Shown in pieces: positions 55,199-64,000 of a DNA stretch of 64,000 bases. Position 1 is the first letter of the stretch. The number at the start of each line of letters is the position of its first letter. This stretch comes from Roseicitreum antarcticum. Lineage in GTDB: Bacteria > Pseudomonadota > Alphaproteobacteria > Rhodobacterales > Rhodobacteraceae. The stretch is from NCBI RefSeq assembly GCF_014681765.1, contig NZ_CP061498.1, positions 1,860,001 to 1,924,000 of the forward strand. Direction: 5' to 3'. Made by a program: the position numbers and the translations under genes. The notes beneath the pieces are model-generated. The model searched no databases. It worked only from the letters and a program-made list of their open reading frames with translations, and was not told where the DNA came from.

Positions 55199-56531
55199 GG
55201 GAGTGTCATGAACTCTGTGTATCTGGCCCGGTCCATGCGGGTTTCAGATACAGTCACGCGTTGAAGCGTTCGTCGAACATGATAGCGAATTGGTTTCGGG
55301 CCGCAAACCATTCCCGGACATTCCGCCCACCTTTCTCGAAATTGCGGATCGCCAGATAGATCAGCTTGGTCGCAGCCTCCTCGGTCGGGAACGAACCACG
55401 GGTCTTGATCGATTTGCGGATCACACGGTTCAGGCTTTCGATGGCGTTCGTGGTGTAGATGATCTTGCGGATCGCCGGATCGAAGGCAAAGAACGGGATC
55501 ACCTCCTGCCATGCCCGCCGCCATGCCGGAGCGATGGAGGCGTATTTCTCGGCCCATTTTTCCTCGAAAGCATCCAGTTCGGCGGCAGCCTGATCGGCGG
55601 TTGGAGCGCCGTAAATCAGGCGCAGATCGGCGGCGACTGCCTTGCGATCCTTCCAGGCGCAGAAATTCAGGGAATGGCGCACCAGATGAACGATGCACGT
55701 CTGGACTGTGGCATCGGGAAAGGCGGCGGTGATCGCTTCCGGGAAGCCTTTGAGGCCATCCACGACGGCAATCAGGATATCCTGGACACCCCGGTTCTTG
55801 AGTTCGTTCATCACCGACAGCCAGAATTTGGCCCCTTCGTTCTCGGCAATCCACAGGCCCAGAACCTCGCGAACACCGTCCCGTGAGACGCCCAGGGCAA
55901 CATACACGGCCTTGTTCTTCACCATGCGGCTATCAGCATCGCGGATCTTCACCCGGAGCGCGTCGAAAATGACGATGGGATACATTCGGTCCAGCGCCCG
56001 GGACTGCCATTCCCGGACCTCGTCCAGCACGGCGTCGGTGACGCGGCTGATCAGGTCAGGCGAGACCTGAAGGCCATAGACGTCCTCGAGATGGGCGCGG
56101 ATATCACGCACCGTCAGACCGGCGGCGTAGAGCCCGATGATCTTGTCGTCCATCCCATCGATCCGGGTCTGGCCCTTCTTCACCAGTTCAGGCTCGAAGC
56201 TGCCGTCCCGGTCACGCGGCACGGCAATCGGCAGTTCGCCGTCTTGGCCTTTTAGTCTCTTGGCGGATGAGCCGTTGCGGCGGTTAACCTGATCGGGCGG
56301 CGCCTCCTTGCCGTCCTCATAGCCCAGGTGCGCGGTCAGTTCGGCGCCCAGCATCCGCTCCATCAGCTTGATCTTCAGCTCTTTCATCAAGCCGTTATTG
56401 CCAAGCAAATCTTCAGGCCGCTCGCAGCCCTTCAGAAGTTCGTCCAGCAGTTCCTTGGAAATCGTCATCGTCCTTGCTCCTCTCAGGAAGCATGGACCAG
56501 ATCCCAGTTACACAGAAGATCGGACACTCTC
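55199..56531 (-). mobile_element. IS256-family element, copy 2 (1333 bp), intact
   Basis: In transposase orientation it begins GAGAGTGTC (56531) and ends with the complement of GGGAGTGTC (55199). GTTCTTGC flanks both sides (55191-55198 and 56532-56539) as an 8-bp duplication. It sits inside istA of an IS21 element and carries an undamaged transposase gene, so it may be mobile. Confidence 0.95.
55254..56468 (-). CDS. IS256-family transposase (intact)
   Basis: A 404-residue Mutator-type transposase starting MTISKELLDELLKGCERPED. DDE landmarks are YVALGVSRDG (the catalytic part FDALRVKIRD lies just before), VVDGLKGFPEA, and the region WAEKYASIAPAWRRAWQEVI with TTNAIESLNRVIRK. Full family length and no frameshifts. 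A GAGAGGAGCAAGGACG ribosome-site region precedes ATG 56468. Confidence 0.96.
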   Translation of the reverse strand: MTISKELLDELLKGCERPEDLLGNNGLMKELKIKLMERMLGAELTAHLGYEDGKEAPPDQVNRRNGSSAKRLKGQDGELPIAVPRDRDGSFEPELVKKGQTRIDGMDDKIIGLYAAGLTVRDIRAHLEDVYGLQVSPDLISRVTDAVLDEVREWQSRALDRMYPIVIFDALRVKIRDADSRMVKNKAVYVALGVSRDGVREVLGLWIAENEGAKFWLSVMNELKNRGVQDILIAVVDGLKGFPEAITAAFPDATVQTCIVHLVRHSLNFCAWKDRKAVAADLRLIYGAPTADQAAAELDAFEEKWAEKYASIAPAWRRAWQEVIPFFAFDPAIRKIIYTTNAIESLNRVIRKSIKTRGSFPTEEAATKLIYLAIRNFEKGGRNVREWFAARNQFAIMFDERFNA

Positions 56532-58407
56532 GTTCTTGCCCTCCAGAACCGGGTGCCGGGCGATCATCACACCCTGCTCGAAGATGCGGACCTCGTCAGT
56601 GTGGTTCTGAACCTCGACCACACGTTTGCGGGTCGTATCCGGAACGCTGTAGTAATTCCCGTCGACCGAGACCATGCCTTCGTGGCTGACCCGGCGCTCG
56701 ATTGTCAGCACAGCACTGTAAGGGATATGCGGCAGTATCTTCAGGCACGGCCGCTCTTCATCGAAGGCTTCGTTCACGATCCGCCTTGTTGTCGCATGGA
56801 CCCGCGGGTTGGCAACGCCTGTCCGCCAGCTGTCGAACTGGGCATTCAGATCAGCAAGGTTCCTGAAGGTCCGGGCCAGGAAAAAATCCTGACGGATGTA
56901 GCGGAAAGGACGTTCGACCTTTCCCTTCGTTTTGGCCCGATACGGCCGACAGGCCCGCGGCACCGCGCCGTAATGGTTCAGCAACGCCACAAGAGAGGCA
57001 TTGTAGGTGATCACACCGGCCTCGTCTTCGCCAATTACTGCAGTCTTCTTCCGGTCGTAGAGGATTTCCTCCGGCACACCGTCCATGGCTGCAAAGGCGG
57101 CAATGTGGCAGCGCATCACCGACTGCAGGTTCTGGCTCGCGACAAAGCTGCCCCAGAGCCAGCGGCTGTGTCCCAGGTTCAGCGAGAACAGCCATACTTT
57201 GCGCGTGACACCGGGCTCGTCGGTGAACTCAACCGCAAACTCAGCGAAGTCGACCTGCGCCTGTCGGCCCGGCGGCGTCTCGAACCGGCGCTCGAACTGT
57301 GTGCGTGCCGGCGGACGCACCTCCCGGAGAAGATCGGTCACCGCCGTGTAGCCGCCAGCGTAGCCCAGCTCCCTGATCTCCCTCAGCAGACGCGCGCCGG
57401 AAAGGCCGGGAAAGGTAAGGACACGTTCACGCAGATACCCCTCAAACGGGTCAAGCAGCCGATCGCGTGGCTGGCGCGGGCCATACGTCGGCCCCTCCAA
57501 ACCAAGCTCAAGATACTTCCGCACGGTCTTGCGGTCGCACCCGACCTTCCGCGCAATCGAAGTCACGCTCAGCCCTTGTTTCTTCAAATCATGGATCATG
57601 ATGATCTCCCTCAGTCCCTGCACCTGTTTGCCCCCATTGCTCTGCTATGGGCATCAGGCCAGCTTCCCGCGGCGCCGCCAATTTCCGGATATATGAAGTC
57701 CGGAAATCGGCATCGCCGCTCGCGTATCGGGGAATTTTCAAACGGCGATTTTGGGGAGATTACGTCCGGCAGTTACAGACTGGGCCCCGGGCCGTCCTCA
57801 TCGCCGCCCAGCGAGCAGGGTATTTCGCCCCAGCGCCAATCTGGGACGATCTGCGAACCTTCGATGCGCGGTTCTTCAGAGGTGCCTTCGACATCGTGCT
57901 GGCCGGATATCCCTGCCAACCCTTCAGTGCCGCTGGTAAACGCGGCGGCGCCGACGATCCCCGCCACCTCTGGCCAGAGGTCGCCCGGGTCATCGAAGAA
58001 TGCCGCCCAGAATGGGTCTTGCTCGAAAACGTCGCCGGTCACGTCACCCTCGGCCTTGAAGCCGTCCTGCGAGAGCTTTGGGGCATGGGCTACACGCCTG
58101 CGGCGGGTCTGTTCTCTGCGGCAGAGGTCGCCGCGCCGCACCAGCGGCTGCGCATCTTCATCCTGGCCCACACCCATGAGCCTGCATCCCGGAACGGGTC
58201 GCTACAATCCTGCGGGCAACGGGCTGATGGCAGGCGGGATGTTGCGGGACGTCGAGGTATCGGAATTGATGCCAAGGGCGAGGCCTTGGGCCGGAGGCCG
58301 ATGATATCGACAAAAAGGGTGGGTCGCCGACCATGAGGGTGAAGCATTGCCCCCGCAGCAATTTGCGAAAGCGCTCGGTCGCCGTGGCGTCCTCGATCAG
58401 CGGTTGA

Positions 58408-58425
58408 GCGCAAAAGCGCCTTTTT
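58408..58425 (+). terminator. weak hairpin plus T-run
   Basis: GCGC, AAAA and GCGC (58408-58419) are followed by CTTTTTC, a minimal terminator-like shape. It lies in the 244 bases between the broken cytosine methyltransferase and the sugar operon, where I see no gene. Confidence 0.3.
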
Positions 58426-58580
58426 CAAAGTTAGATTTCGAGACCGCACAGAAGTGACTGAACGTCCCAAGCCAAGCCTCTATGGCACGCCAGGTGCCGT
58501 GTCGCGCCATGCCCGCTCTCAAGGTCCTTTTCAAACCGAAAGGCATAGTTCGACTTAGCAACAGTCGGCGCGAATGAACC

Positions 58581-59243
58581 CTATCGCGGTAGAATGCTTT
58601 GCCCTGTCGCAGCCCAGTCTTGCATGAACATTTCCAACCCACTTGTTGTCAACGGATGACCGGCAAGTTTATCAATCACATCAGGGGGCATTGTGGCTGC
58701 ATCAGCGCCAACGCGCGCCGCTGCCAACACATGATTTGGCGTTCGCAGGGAGGCAGCGAGGATTTGAGTGTTCAATCCAGAATAATTGCCATAAATTAGA
58801 CGTATATCGCGCAAGACGTCTATGCCATCCAGGCCGATATCATCAAGGCGGCCAACAAAGGACGAGATGTAAGTCGCGCCCGCCTTGGCCGCAAGCAAGG
58901 CTTGATTTGCGGTGAAGCACAAGGTGACGTTTGTCTCACACCCTTCTGAGGATAGCCTCTGACAGGCGCGCAACCCCTCGAGCGTAAGAGGAAGCTTGAC
59001 GCAAATATTCGATGCGAGCTTGCGCAGGATATCGGCTTCGCACATCATCTTGTCAAACTCTGTCCCCGCCACCTCGGCAGAGACAGGTCCATCAACCAAA
59101 CCAGCGATTTCCTTGATCACAGTAGCAATCGGCCGACCAGTTCTGGCGATCAATGTGGGGTTTGTTGTCACCCCATCAATCAGACCAGACTGCGCAAGGC
59201 GTTCGACTGCGGCAATATCAGCAGTATCAGCAAAGATTTTCAT
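58581..59243 (-). CDS. fructose-6-phosphate aldolase / transaldolase-like protein
   Basis: A 220-residue protein of the short transaldolase (FSA/TalC) group. [20 protein letters not shown], then [12 protein letters not shown], holds the phosphate-end aspartate and asparagine. [11 protein letters not shown] carries the Schiff-base lysine. ATG 59243 has GGAGA upstream and is preferred to ATG 59258. It is the last gene of the sugar operon. It would cleave fructose 6-phosphate to dihydroxyacetone and glyceraldehyde 3-phosphate or exchange C3 units. Confidence 0.88.
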   Translation of the reverse strand: MKIFADTADIAAVERLAQSGLIDGVTTNPTLIARTGRPIATVIKEIAGLVDGPVSAEVAGTEFDKMMCEADILRKLASNICVKLPLTLEGLRACQRLSSEGCETNVTLCFTANQALLAAKAGATYISSFVGRLDDIGLDGIDVLRDIRLIYGNYSGLNTQILAASLRTPNHVLAAARVGADAATMPPDVIDKLAGHPLTTSGLEMFMQDWAATGQSILPR

Positions 59244-59272
59244 GGTGTCTCCATCCAAAGTTCAGTGCCTGA

Positions 59273-59929
59273 TCAGTCCGATGCGACCTGATCAGGCGTC
59301 AATAAAAGGTCTGCAGGAGCGCTGTTCTCAAGCACATACCGCGCATTGCTGAGGTCATTTCCATTAGTTTTCTGGAATGCCGCTTCCGGCGACATGCCAT
59401 GCGACATCCAGCGCGCAAGCAGACGCCGTTCGAGGGTGGCAAGCGAGGGCATCAACATGACGGTTGCGTTGAAGAGGGACCGCAGGTCAGCCCATGGGGC
59501 ATGCTCAAGTAGCAAGTAGTTGCCTTCAACCACAATCACTGAGACATCCGCATCCGCGATCCCGGCGTCTTGAACGGTGCTGTCGGCATCTCTGTCAAAC
59601 AGTGGAAAACTGTTTGGCGCGCCACTTGCGGAAAGCTCGGCGACCTTCGTGACGAAGCCATGCGCATCGAACGTCTGTGGAGCGCCCTTTAGCGCACGCA
59701 GGCCAGTGCGATCTAACGCTTCATTATCCAGATGAAAGCCATCCATTGGCAACAAGACTGCTTGTCCAGGCTTTTGGGAATTCAAGCGCGCAACAACCTG
59801 AGCCGCAAGCGTCGATTTTCCTGATCCAGGCGGTCCCGCGATTCCAATCATTTTGCGCTGGCCATCCCGAAAAGGAGTATGCGCCACAAGTTTCAGCACC
59901 GCAGTAATATCTGTATTGAGGTCAGGCAT
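59273..59929 (-). CDS. frcK: P-loop sugar/nucleoside kinase, FrcK-like
   Basis: A 218-residue kinase of the uridine/pantothenate kinase fold. The Walker A segment GIAGPPGSGKSTLAAQV is at residues about 28-44, followed by LLPMDGFHLDNEAL and VIVVEGNYLLLEHAPW. Position and size match FrcK, the kinase at the end of rhizobial frcBCAK fructose operons. It probably phosphorylates the imported sugar, although a biochemical role for FrcK is not something I can confirm. It lies two bases behind the ATPase gene. Confidence 0.78.
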   Translation of the reverse strand: MPDLNTDITAVLKLVAHTPFRDGQRKMIGIAGPPGSGKSTLAAQVVARLNSQKPGQAVLLPMDGFHLDNEALDRTGLRALKGAPQTFDAHGFVTKVAELSASGAPNSFPLFDRDADSTVQDAGIADADVSVIVVEGNYLLLEHAPWADLRSLFNATVMLMPSLATLERRLLARWMSHGMSPEAAFQKTNGNDLSNARYVLENSAPADLLLTPDQVASD

Positions 59930-59931
59930 AC

Positions 59932-60714
59932 TCAGGCCGATTGCTTTATCTCATCTGCGCTCATTGCTCCGGTCATCAGAGCAACAGCGTCAGACATCTT
60001 GCAATCGCCCGGATCGACCACACAAAGCCGCCTCCCCAGCCTATGAATATGAATACGATCAGCGACTTCAAAGACATGGGGCATGTTGTGGCTGATCAGG
60101 ATGATCGGCATCCCCTGCGCCTTCACGGTCTGGATCAGGTCCAGTACTTTTTGACTTTCCTTGACACCCAACGCCGCTGTCGGTTCGTCCATAATGATCA
60201 CGCGTGACCCGAATGCGGCAGCCCGTGCCACGGCGACGCCTTGACGCTGCCCGCCGGACAGAGTCTCAACAGACTGATCAATGCTCTGGATGGTCATGAG
60301 GCCCAGCTCTGAGAGCTTTTCCCTAGCCAACTGTCGCATCTTTGTTTTGTCGAGTTGCCTGAACACTCGGCCCATCACACCAGATTTTGTTATTTCCCGT
60401 CCCATGAACATGTTGTCCGCAATTGACAGGGCAGGTGACAGAGCAAGTGTTTGATAAACAGTCTCTATTCCATACTCCCGTGCAGCAATGGGCGAAGAAA
60501 ACCGAACTGGTTTTCCCTCAACGCTGATCTCTCCATCATCAGGCTGAATAGCGCCTGAAAGTGCCTTAATCATCGAAGATTTACCTGCGCCATTATCGCC
60601 AATGACAGCCAAAACTTCACCCGGATACAGATCGAAGTCGCAGCGATCCAGCGCAGTGACGCGTCCATAGCGCTTGACCAAACCACGGGCAGACAAAATT
60701 GTTTGCAATGTCAT
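59932..60714 (-). CDS. frcA: sugar ABC importer ATPase, FrcA-like
   Basis: A 260-residue single-domain ABC ATPase. Walker A is GDNGAGKSSM, the signature is LSGGQRQGVAVARAAAF, Walker B is VIIMDEPTAALG, and the switch histidine is in ILISHNMPH. Ribose-type importers usually have a double-length ATPase, but FrcA-type ones are single as here. ATG 60714 overlaps the permease stop by four bases; the long upstream frame to 60999 is inside the permease gene. Confidence 0.9.
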   Translation of the reverse strand: MTLQTILSARGLVKRYGRVTALDRCDFDLYPGEVLAVIGDNGAGKSSMIKALSGAIQPDDGEISVEGKPVRFSSPIAAREYGIETVYQTLALSPALSIADNMFMGREITKSGVMGRVFRQLDKTKMRQLAREKLSELGLMTIQSIDQSVETLSGGQRQGVAVARAAAFGSRVIIMDEPTAALGVKESQKVLDLIQTVKAQGMPIILISHNMPHVFEVADRIHIHRLGRRLCVVDPGDCKMSDAVALMTGAMSADEIKQSA

Positions 60715-61781
60715 ACGCTTGCCTTTCTGATGCGTTGATCCACGCCGACGGCAAGGATGATCAAGGCGCCGATGAGCAGATAGGTCCATTGCACATCCAG
60801 CCCTAAAAGACGGAGCCCAAGTGTGAACACACCCACGATCAAAGCGCCGAACAAGGTGCCTGCAACCGATCCGCGGCCGCCAAAAAGCGAGATCCCGCCA
60901 ATAACAACTGCCGTGATTGATTCGATATTGGCGAACTGTCCAGACTGAGGAGATATTGACCCAATCCGGCCTATCAGGACCCAGCCTGCGAAGGCACAAA
61001 TAAGCCCTGCCAGCGCATAAACCGAAATCAACGTCTTGCGCACATTGACACCCGCGAGTTCCGCAGCACCAGGGTCGTCACCAACAGCATAGACGTGACG
61101 TCCCCACGCCGTCTGACCAAGCACATAGGTCAGGCCCGCAACCAGTAGAAGCAGGAAGATTACGCCATAGGTAAAATTGGCACCTGCAATCGAGATGGTC
61201 TTGCCAAAGAATTGTAACAAGGGGGCTTCAGCCGCGATGGTCTGACTGCGAATGACTTCGCTGCCGGAATAGAGAAACACTGTCGCCAGAACGATCTGCC
61301 ACATGCCAAGAGTGACGATGAACGGCGGCAGCTTGACCACCGCCACAAGGAAGCCACTGATCAATCCACAGATCAGGCCACACAGCAATCCGCAAGCAAC
61401 AGCGACTTCCTGCGGCAGTCCGAGGTCGACGCTGAACTTCCCCATCACCACCGAGGATAGGATCATCACAGCACCTACGGACAGATCAATCCCTGCCGTC
61501 AGGATGACGAGCGATTGTGCCATCGCAACGATCCCTATGATTGCGACTTGTTGCAGGATTAATGTCAGAGCAAAGGGCGAGAGGAAGCTATCGCCAAGCA
61601 AAATACCAAAAATGGCCACCGCCAGTGTCAGCACAAATAGAGGCACTATCGCGGGCATATTGTAGATTGTATTCGTAACCTTTGCAATCAGGCCGGTTCG
61701 GCCACCAACGAACGACGCTACAGCCTCTGGAGTGGAAGGCGCGGCTTCTTTTTTTTCTGATGTATCCTGCATCTGGGGCAC
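60711..61781 (-). CDS. frcC: sugar ABC importer permease, FrcC-like
   Basis: A 356-residue inner-membrane protein of the BPD_transp_2 (RbsC) family, with about nine to ten hydrophobic helices. It shows ILTAGIDLSVGAVMILSSVV and AAELAGVNVRKTLISVYALA, then GGISLFGGRGSVAGTLFGAL, all diagnostic for the family. The start may be GTG 61781 or ATG 61772; GAAGG lies before the former. It follows the binding-protein gene after 107 bases that include a hairpin. Confidence 0.9.
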   Translation of the reverse strand: MPQMQDTSEKKEAAPSTPEAVASFVGGRTGLIAKVTNTIYNMPAIVPLFVLTLAVAIFGILLGDSFLSPFALTLILQQVAIIGIVAMAQSLVILTAGIDLSVGAVMILSSVVMGKFSVDLGLPQEVAVACGLLCGLICGLISGFLVAVVKLPPFIVTLGMWQIVLATVFLYSGSEVIRSQTIAAEAPLLQFFGKTISIAGANFTYGVIFLLLLVAGLTYVLGQTAWGRHVYAVGDDPGAAELAGVNVRKTLISVYALAGLICAFAGWVLIGRIGSISPQSGQFANIESITAVVIGGISLFGGRGSVAGTLFGALIVGVFTLGLRLLGLDVQWTYLLIGALIILAVGVDQRIRKASV

Positions 61782-61814
61782 CCTTCGATCAGCAATAATG
61801 CGGTCATGAAGAAA

Positions 61815-61866
61815 TGGGGCGCAGCGTCACCGCGCAGAACATAATGCCACGCGACACTGCGCCCCA
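61815..61866 (-). terminator. intercistronic hairpin after frcB
   Basis: Arms 61815-61828 and 61853-61866 pair over 14 positions with one mismatch (TGGGGCGCAG with CTGCGCCCCA at the outer end). They enclose a 24-base loop with a small inner GCG/CGC helix. It lies between the binding-protein stop at 61889 and the permease start, like the structures at 8200 and 35761. Confidence 0.7.
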
Positions 61867-61888
61867 ATAGCGTGATCTCAGTTCTGGT

Positions 61889-62902
61889 TTAACCCCAGCA
61901 AATAGCCAAACCTTCCTCGACCGAAAGCTGCTCCATGCCCTCGACCGGCGCATCCGTCACAAGGCCAACGCCAGTGTCAAAGAAGTCCTTGCCTTCTGTC
62001 GGCGCAGGCAGTTCACCTGTTGCTGCGTAATCGGCAACGGCCTCCACCCCGAGCGCCGCCATCTGCAACGGATATTGCTGTGCAGTCGCTCCGATCACAC
62101 CTGCCGCAACGTCTTCAACCCCAGGGCACCCCCCGTCGACCGAGACGATCATCACATCATCCTGCCGCCCAAATGAGCGAAGTGCCTCATAGGCTCCTGC
62201 AGCTGCGGGTTCATTGATGGTGTAGACAAGGTTGATGGTCGGGGCGATCGCCAGCAGGTTTTCCATGCCTTCGCGCCCACCCTCTGCGTTGCCGTTTGAC
62301 AGCTCATGGCCAACAATACGGGGATCATCTTCATCACCCCAACGGTTCGGATCACCGATATCGACGCCGAAACCAGTCAGGAAACCCTGATTGCGCAAGA
62401 CACCGACAGTGGGCTGGCTGACATTGATGTTCAGAAGACCAATGCGGGCATCAGAGGTGTCACCCATGGTGCGCGCCGCCCATTCCCCGATCAGCACACC
62501 AGCTTGGAAATTATCTGTGGCAAAGGTCATGTCTGCCGCGCCAATCGGATCAAGCGGCGTATCAAGCGCAATCACCAGCAAACCTGCGTCGCGCGCCATC
62601 TGGACCGAACTTGTGATTGCTGCAGTGTCAGAGGCCACAAGAAGTATTCCATCGACATCAGATGCAATACACGTCTCGATTGCGGCAACCTGCGTTTCAT
62701 GATCGCCGTCGAAACGGCCAGCAAACGAGCGAAGTTCGACCCCAAGCTCTGCCGATTTAGCAAAGGCCCCCTCAGCCATTTTTACGAAGAACGGATTGGT
62801 CGCATCTTTTGTAATAAGGCACACACTGCCGGCCGCAGCTGCGGATCCAGCCGCCGCTGCCGAAATAGCGAGCCCGGCAAGCCCTGCTGTCATGATCTTC
62901 AT
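61889..62902 (-). CDS. frcB: sugar ABC substrate-binding protein, FrcB-like
   Basis: A 337-residue periplasmic protein of the Peripla_BP_4 family, with an Ala-rich Sec signal ([20 protein letters not shown]). The mature part shows [40 protein letters not shown], and [20 protein letters not shown] with the conserved aspartates. This type binds fructose, ribose or mannose. It is the first gene of the minus-strand operon and diverges from the ROK regulator. Confidence 0.92.
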   Translation of the reverse strand: MKIMTAGLAGLAISAAAAGSAAAAGSVCLITKDATNPFFVKMAEGAFAKSAELGVELRSFAGRFDGDHETQVAAIETCIASDVDGILLVASDTAAITSSVQMARDAGLLVIALDTPLDPIGAADMTFATDNFQAGVLIGEWAARTMGDTSDARIGLLNINVSQPTVGVLRNQGFLTGFGVDIGDPNRWGDEDDPRIVGHELSNGNAEGGREGMENLLAIAPTINLVYTINEPAAAGAYEALRSFGRQDDVMIVSVDGGCPGVEDVAAGVIGATAQQYPLQMAALGVEAVADYAATGELPAPTEGKDFFDTGVGLVTDAPVEGMEQLSVEEGLAICWG

Positions 62903-63156
62903 TATGTTTACTCCCTCTGGCGTTTAGCCATCTCAAAATCGGTAACTTCATTCAAAAGTAAGAAGCGCATCATTCAGATAGCCAGCTTCTCCTCCATCAT
63001 GCTGGTCAGCACCGCTTTCCTCCACATCTGACCTTCCGGTTTTGTAGAAGTATCGAGGCAACTCTGTCAATAATAACTTTACTATGAATTTCTAAATTGC
63101 TGCCCCCCTTCTCTTGCTCATGACTGCAGACACTCATATCATAATCGGACGTGAGC
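62903..63156. promoter_or_regulatory. divergent promoter region frcB / ROK regulator
   Basis: The 254 bases between the two divergent starts are AT-richer than the genes and contain no gene. They must carry both promoters and the regulator operator. I do not see a repeat clear enough to name as the operator. Confidence 0.5.
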
Positions 63157-64000
63157 ATGCTGAAGCAGGCATTGGTGCGCTACATATCAGTTCAGGATAA
63201 GGCATTGGATGACAAAGAGGAAAGACTTCGCCTGACACCTGTGAAAGGGTCAAATCAGGTGCGCGTGCGAGGGTTCAACGAGCGGTTGATCCTGAACCTA
63301 ATTCGCCAATATGGTCAGTTGACAAAGGCAGAGGCAACACGCGCAACTGGACTCTCACCAAACGCGATATCAATGATCTTCCGTGCGTTGGAAGATGAAA
63401 AACTACTGCTACGCGACGAGCCGATTCGAGGGAAGATTGGTCAGCCCTCCACACCGCTGCGGCTTAATCCATCTGCAAGACATTATGTCGGCTTAAAGAT
63501 TGGGCGGCGGAGCTTTGATCTGGTTGTGATTGACTTCACCGGGAAGATATTGGCACGCAAGACCAGCCAACACAGTCATCCGACTCCTGCCCGAATGCTC
63601 GCGTTTTTCAGAGACGAAGTCCGGCCCCTTCTGCGGACTGCGCATCTCCGGCGCACCGATATCGACGCGCTAGGGGTGGCGGTGCCTTCCGATATTTGGC
63701 AGTGGACAGACGATTTTGATGCGCCCAAGGCAGAGATGGAAGCTTGGCGCGATTTCGATGTGGCCTCGGCATTGCACAAGATCCTGCCCGTTCCGGTCTC
63801 GATCGAAAACGATGGCACTGCGGCCTGTCGCGCTGAGCTGGTCTTTGGGCCCCACACTCTTAAACAAGATGTAATTTACTTCTTCATTGGCACCCTGATT
63901 GGGGGCGGAATTGTCCTGAATGGCAGGGTCTATGTTGGGCGACGGGGGAATTCGGGCGGTTTCGGTCCGTTGCGCGTGCCTGATGAGCCTGGTGGGCACA
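63157..64000 (+). CDS. frcR: ROK family transcriptional regulator, FrcR-like (runs off window)
   Basis: A frame open from GTG 63151/ATG 63157 to the last base encodes at least 281 residues. The N-terminal winged HTH contains NLIRQYGQLTKAEATRATGL, then SPNAISMIFRALEDEKLLLR. The ROK sugar-kinase-like domain follows (YVGLKIGRRSFDLVVIDFTG, SIENDGTAACRAELVFG, TLIGGGIVLNGRVYVGRRGN). It diverges from the sugar importer, as frcR does from frcBCAK, and probably represses it until the sugar binds. The C terminus is outside the window. Confidence 0.88.
   Translation, partial: MLKQALVRYISVQDKALDDKEERLRLTPVKGSNQVRVRGFNERLILNLIRQYGQLTKAEATRATGLSPNAISMIFRALEDEKLLLRDEPIRGKIGQPSTPLRLNPSARHYVGLKIGRRSFDLVVIDFTGKILARKTSQHSHPTPARMLAFFRDEVRPLLRTAHLRRTDIDALGVAVPSDIWQWTDDFDAPKAEMEAWRDFDVASALHKILPVPVSIENDGTAACRAELVFGPHTLKQDVIYFFIGTLIGGGIVLNGRVYVGRRGNSGGFGPLRVPDEPGGH

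Noticed and set aside
56328-58304. A 658-codon plus-strand open frame
   Set aside because: It runs antisense through IS256 and istA and only its last third overlaps the methyltransferase in a wrong frame. It is a long shadow frame caused by high GC, with no domain of its own.

Overview
The window is high-GC, densely packed DNA with short intergenic gaps, many 4-base ATGA gene overlaps, several ABC importers for organic nitrogen compounds and sugars, Lrp, LysR, RpiR and ROK regulators, and family combinations common in Rhodobacterales. I infer an alphaproteobacterium of the Rhodobacteraceae/Roseobacter kind, without a database check. The replicon type (chromosome, chromid or plasmid) cannot be read directly.

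Region 1 (1-31996) is an almost uninterrupted catabolic block. It opens with a three-domain MOSC/flavin reductase/Rieske protein, an aldehyde dehydrogenase and a small cupin. A complete dipeptide/opine-type ABC importer follows (double ATPase, Tat-exported binding protein, two permeases), then amine or amino-acid oxidases, two related acetyltransferases, a HAD dehalogenase, an ArgE-like deacylase, a class III aminotransferase, a 2-hydroxyacid dehydrogenase, an Lrp regulator, a beta-decarboxylating dehydrogenase and a semialdehyde dehydrogenase. From 24166 a LysR regulator faces a D-threonine-aldolase-like enzyme, two ornithine-cyclodeaminase-family enzymes, a threonine-dehydratase-like enzyme, an APH-type kinase and a class III PLP enzyme. 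Together these genes suggest uptake of a modified amino acid, diamine or peptide, followed by deacylation, oxidation or transamination to semialdehydes and central acids.

Region 2 (31997-41420) is a catabolic cassette between pieces of insertion sequences. It holds a polar-amino-acid ABC importer, a class V aminotransferase-like protein, an RpiR regulator and a dihydropyrimidinase/hydantoinase. Two damaged copies of the same IS5-type element lie on either side in the same orientation.

Region 3 (41420-58580) is a mobile-element and phage/plasmid graveyard. It contains a phage portal fragment, a chimeric HTH/transposase ORF, a MobC-like fragment, an IS66 element with an 8-bp target duplication inside a hypothetical gene, a serine recombinase, and a restriction-modification pair in which the methyltransferase is split by IS256 and the nuclease by IS3. 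It also holds five iterons plus a DnaA box that look like a plasmid replication origin, and a phage cytosine methyltransferase split by IS21, which is itself split by a second IS256. Several transposase genes carry one-base indels in homopolymers.

Region 4 (58581-64000) is a clean sugar operon resembling frcBCAK of rhizobia: a divergent ROK regulator (cut by the window end), a binding protein, permease, ATPase, P-loop sugar kinase and a fructose-6-phosphate-aldolase/transaldolase-like enzyme.

All three ABC operons that begin with or contain a binding-protein gene have a strong hairpin directly after it. Function statements rest on motifs and gene neighbourhood; no searches were run.
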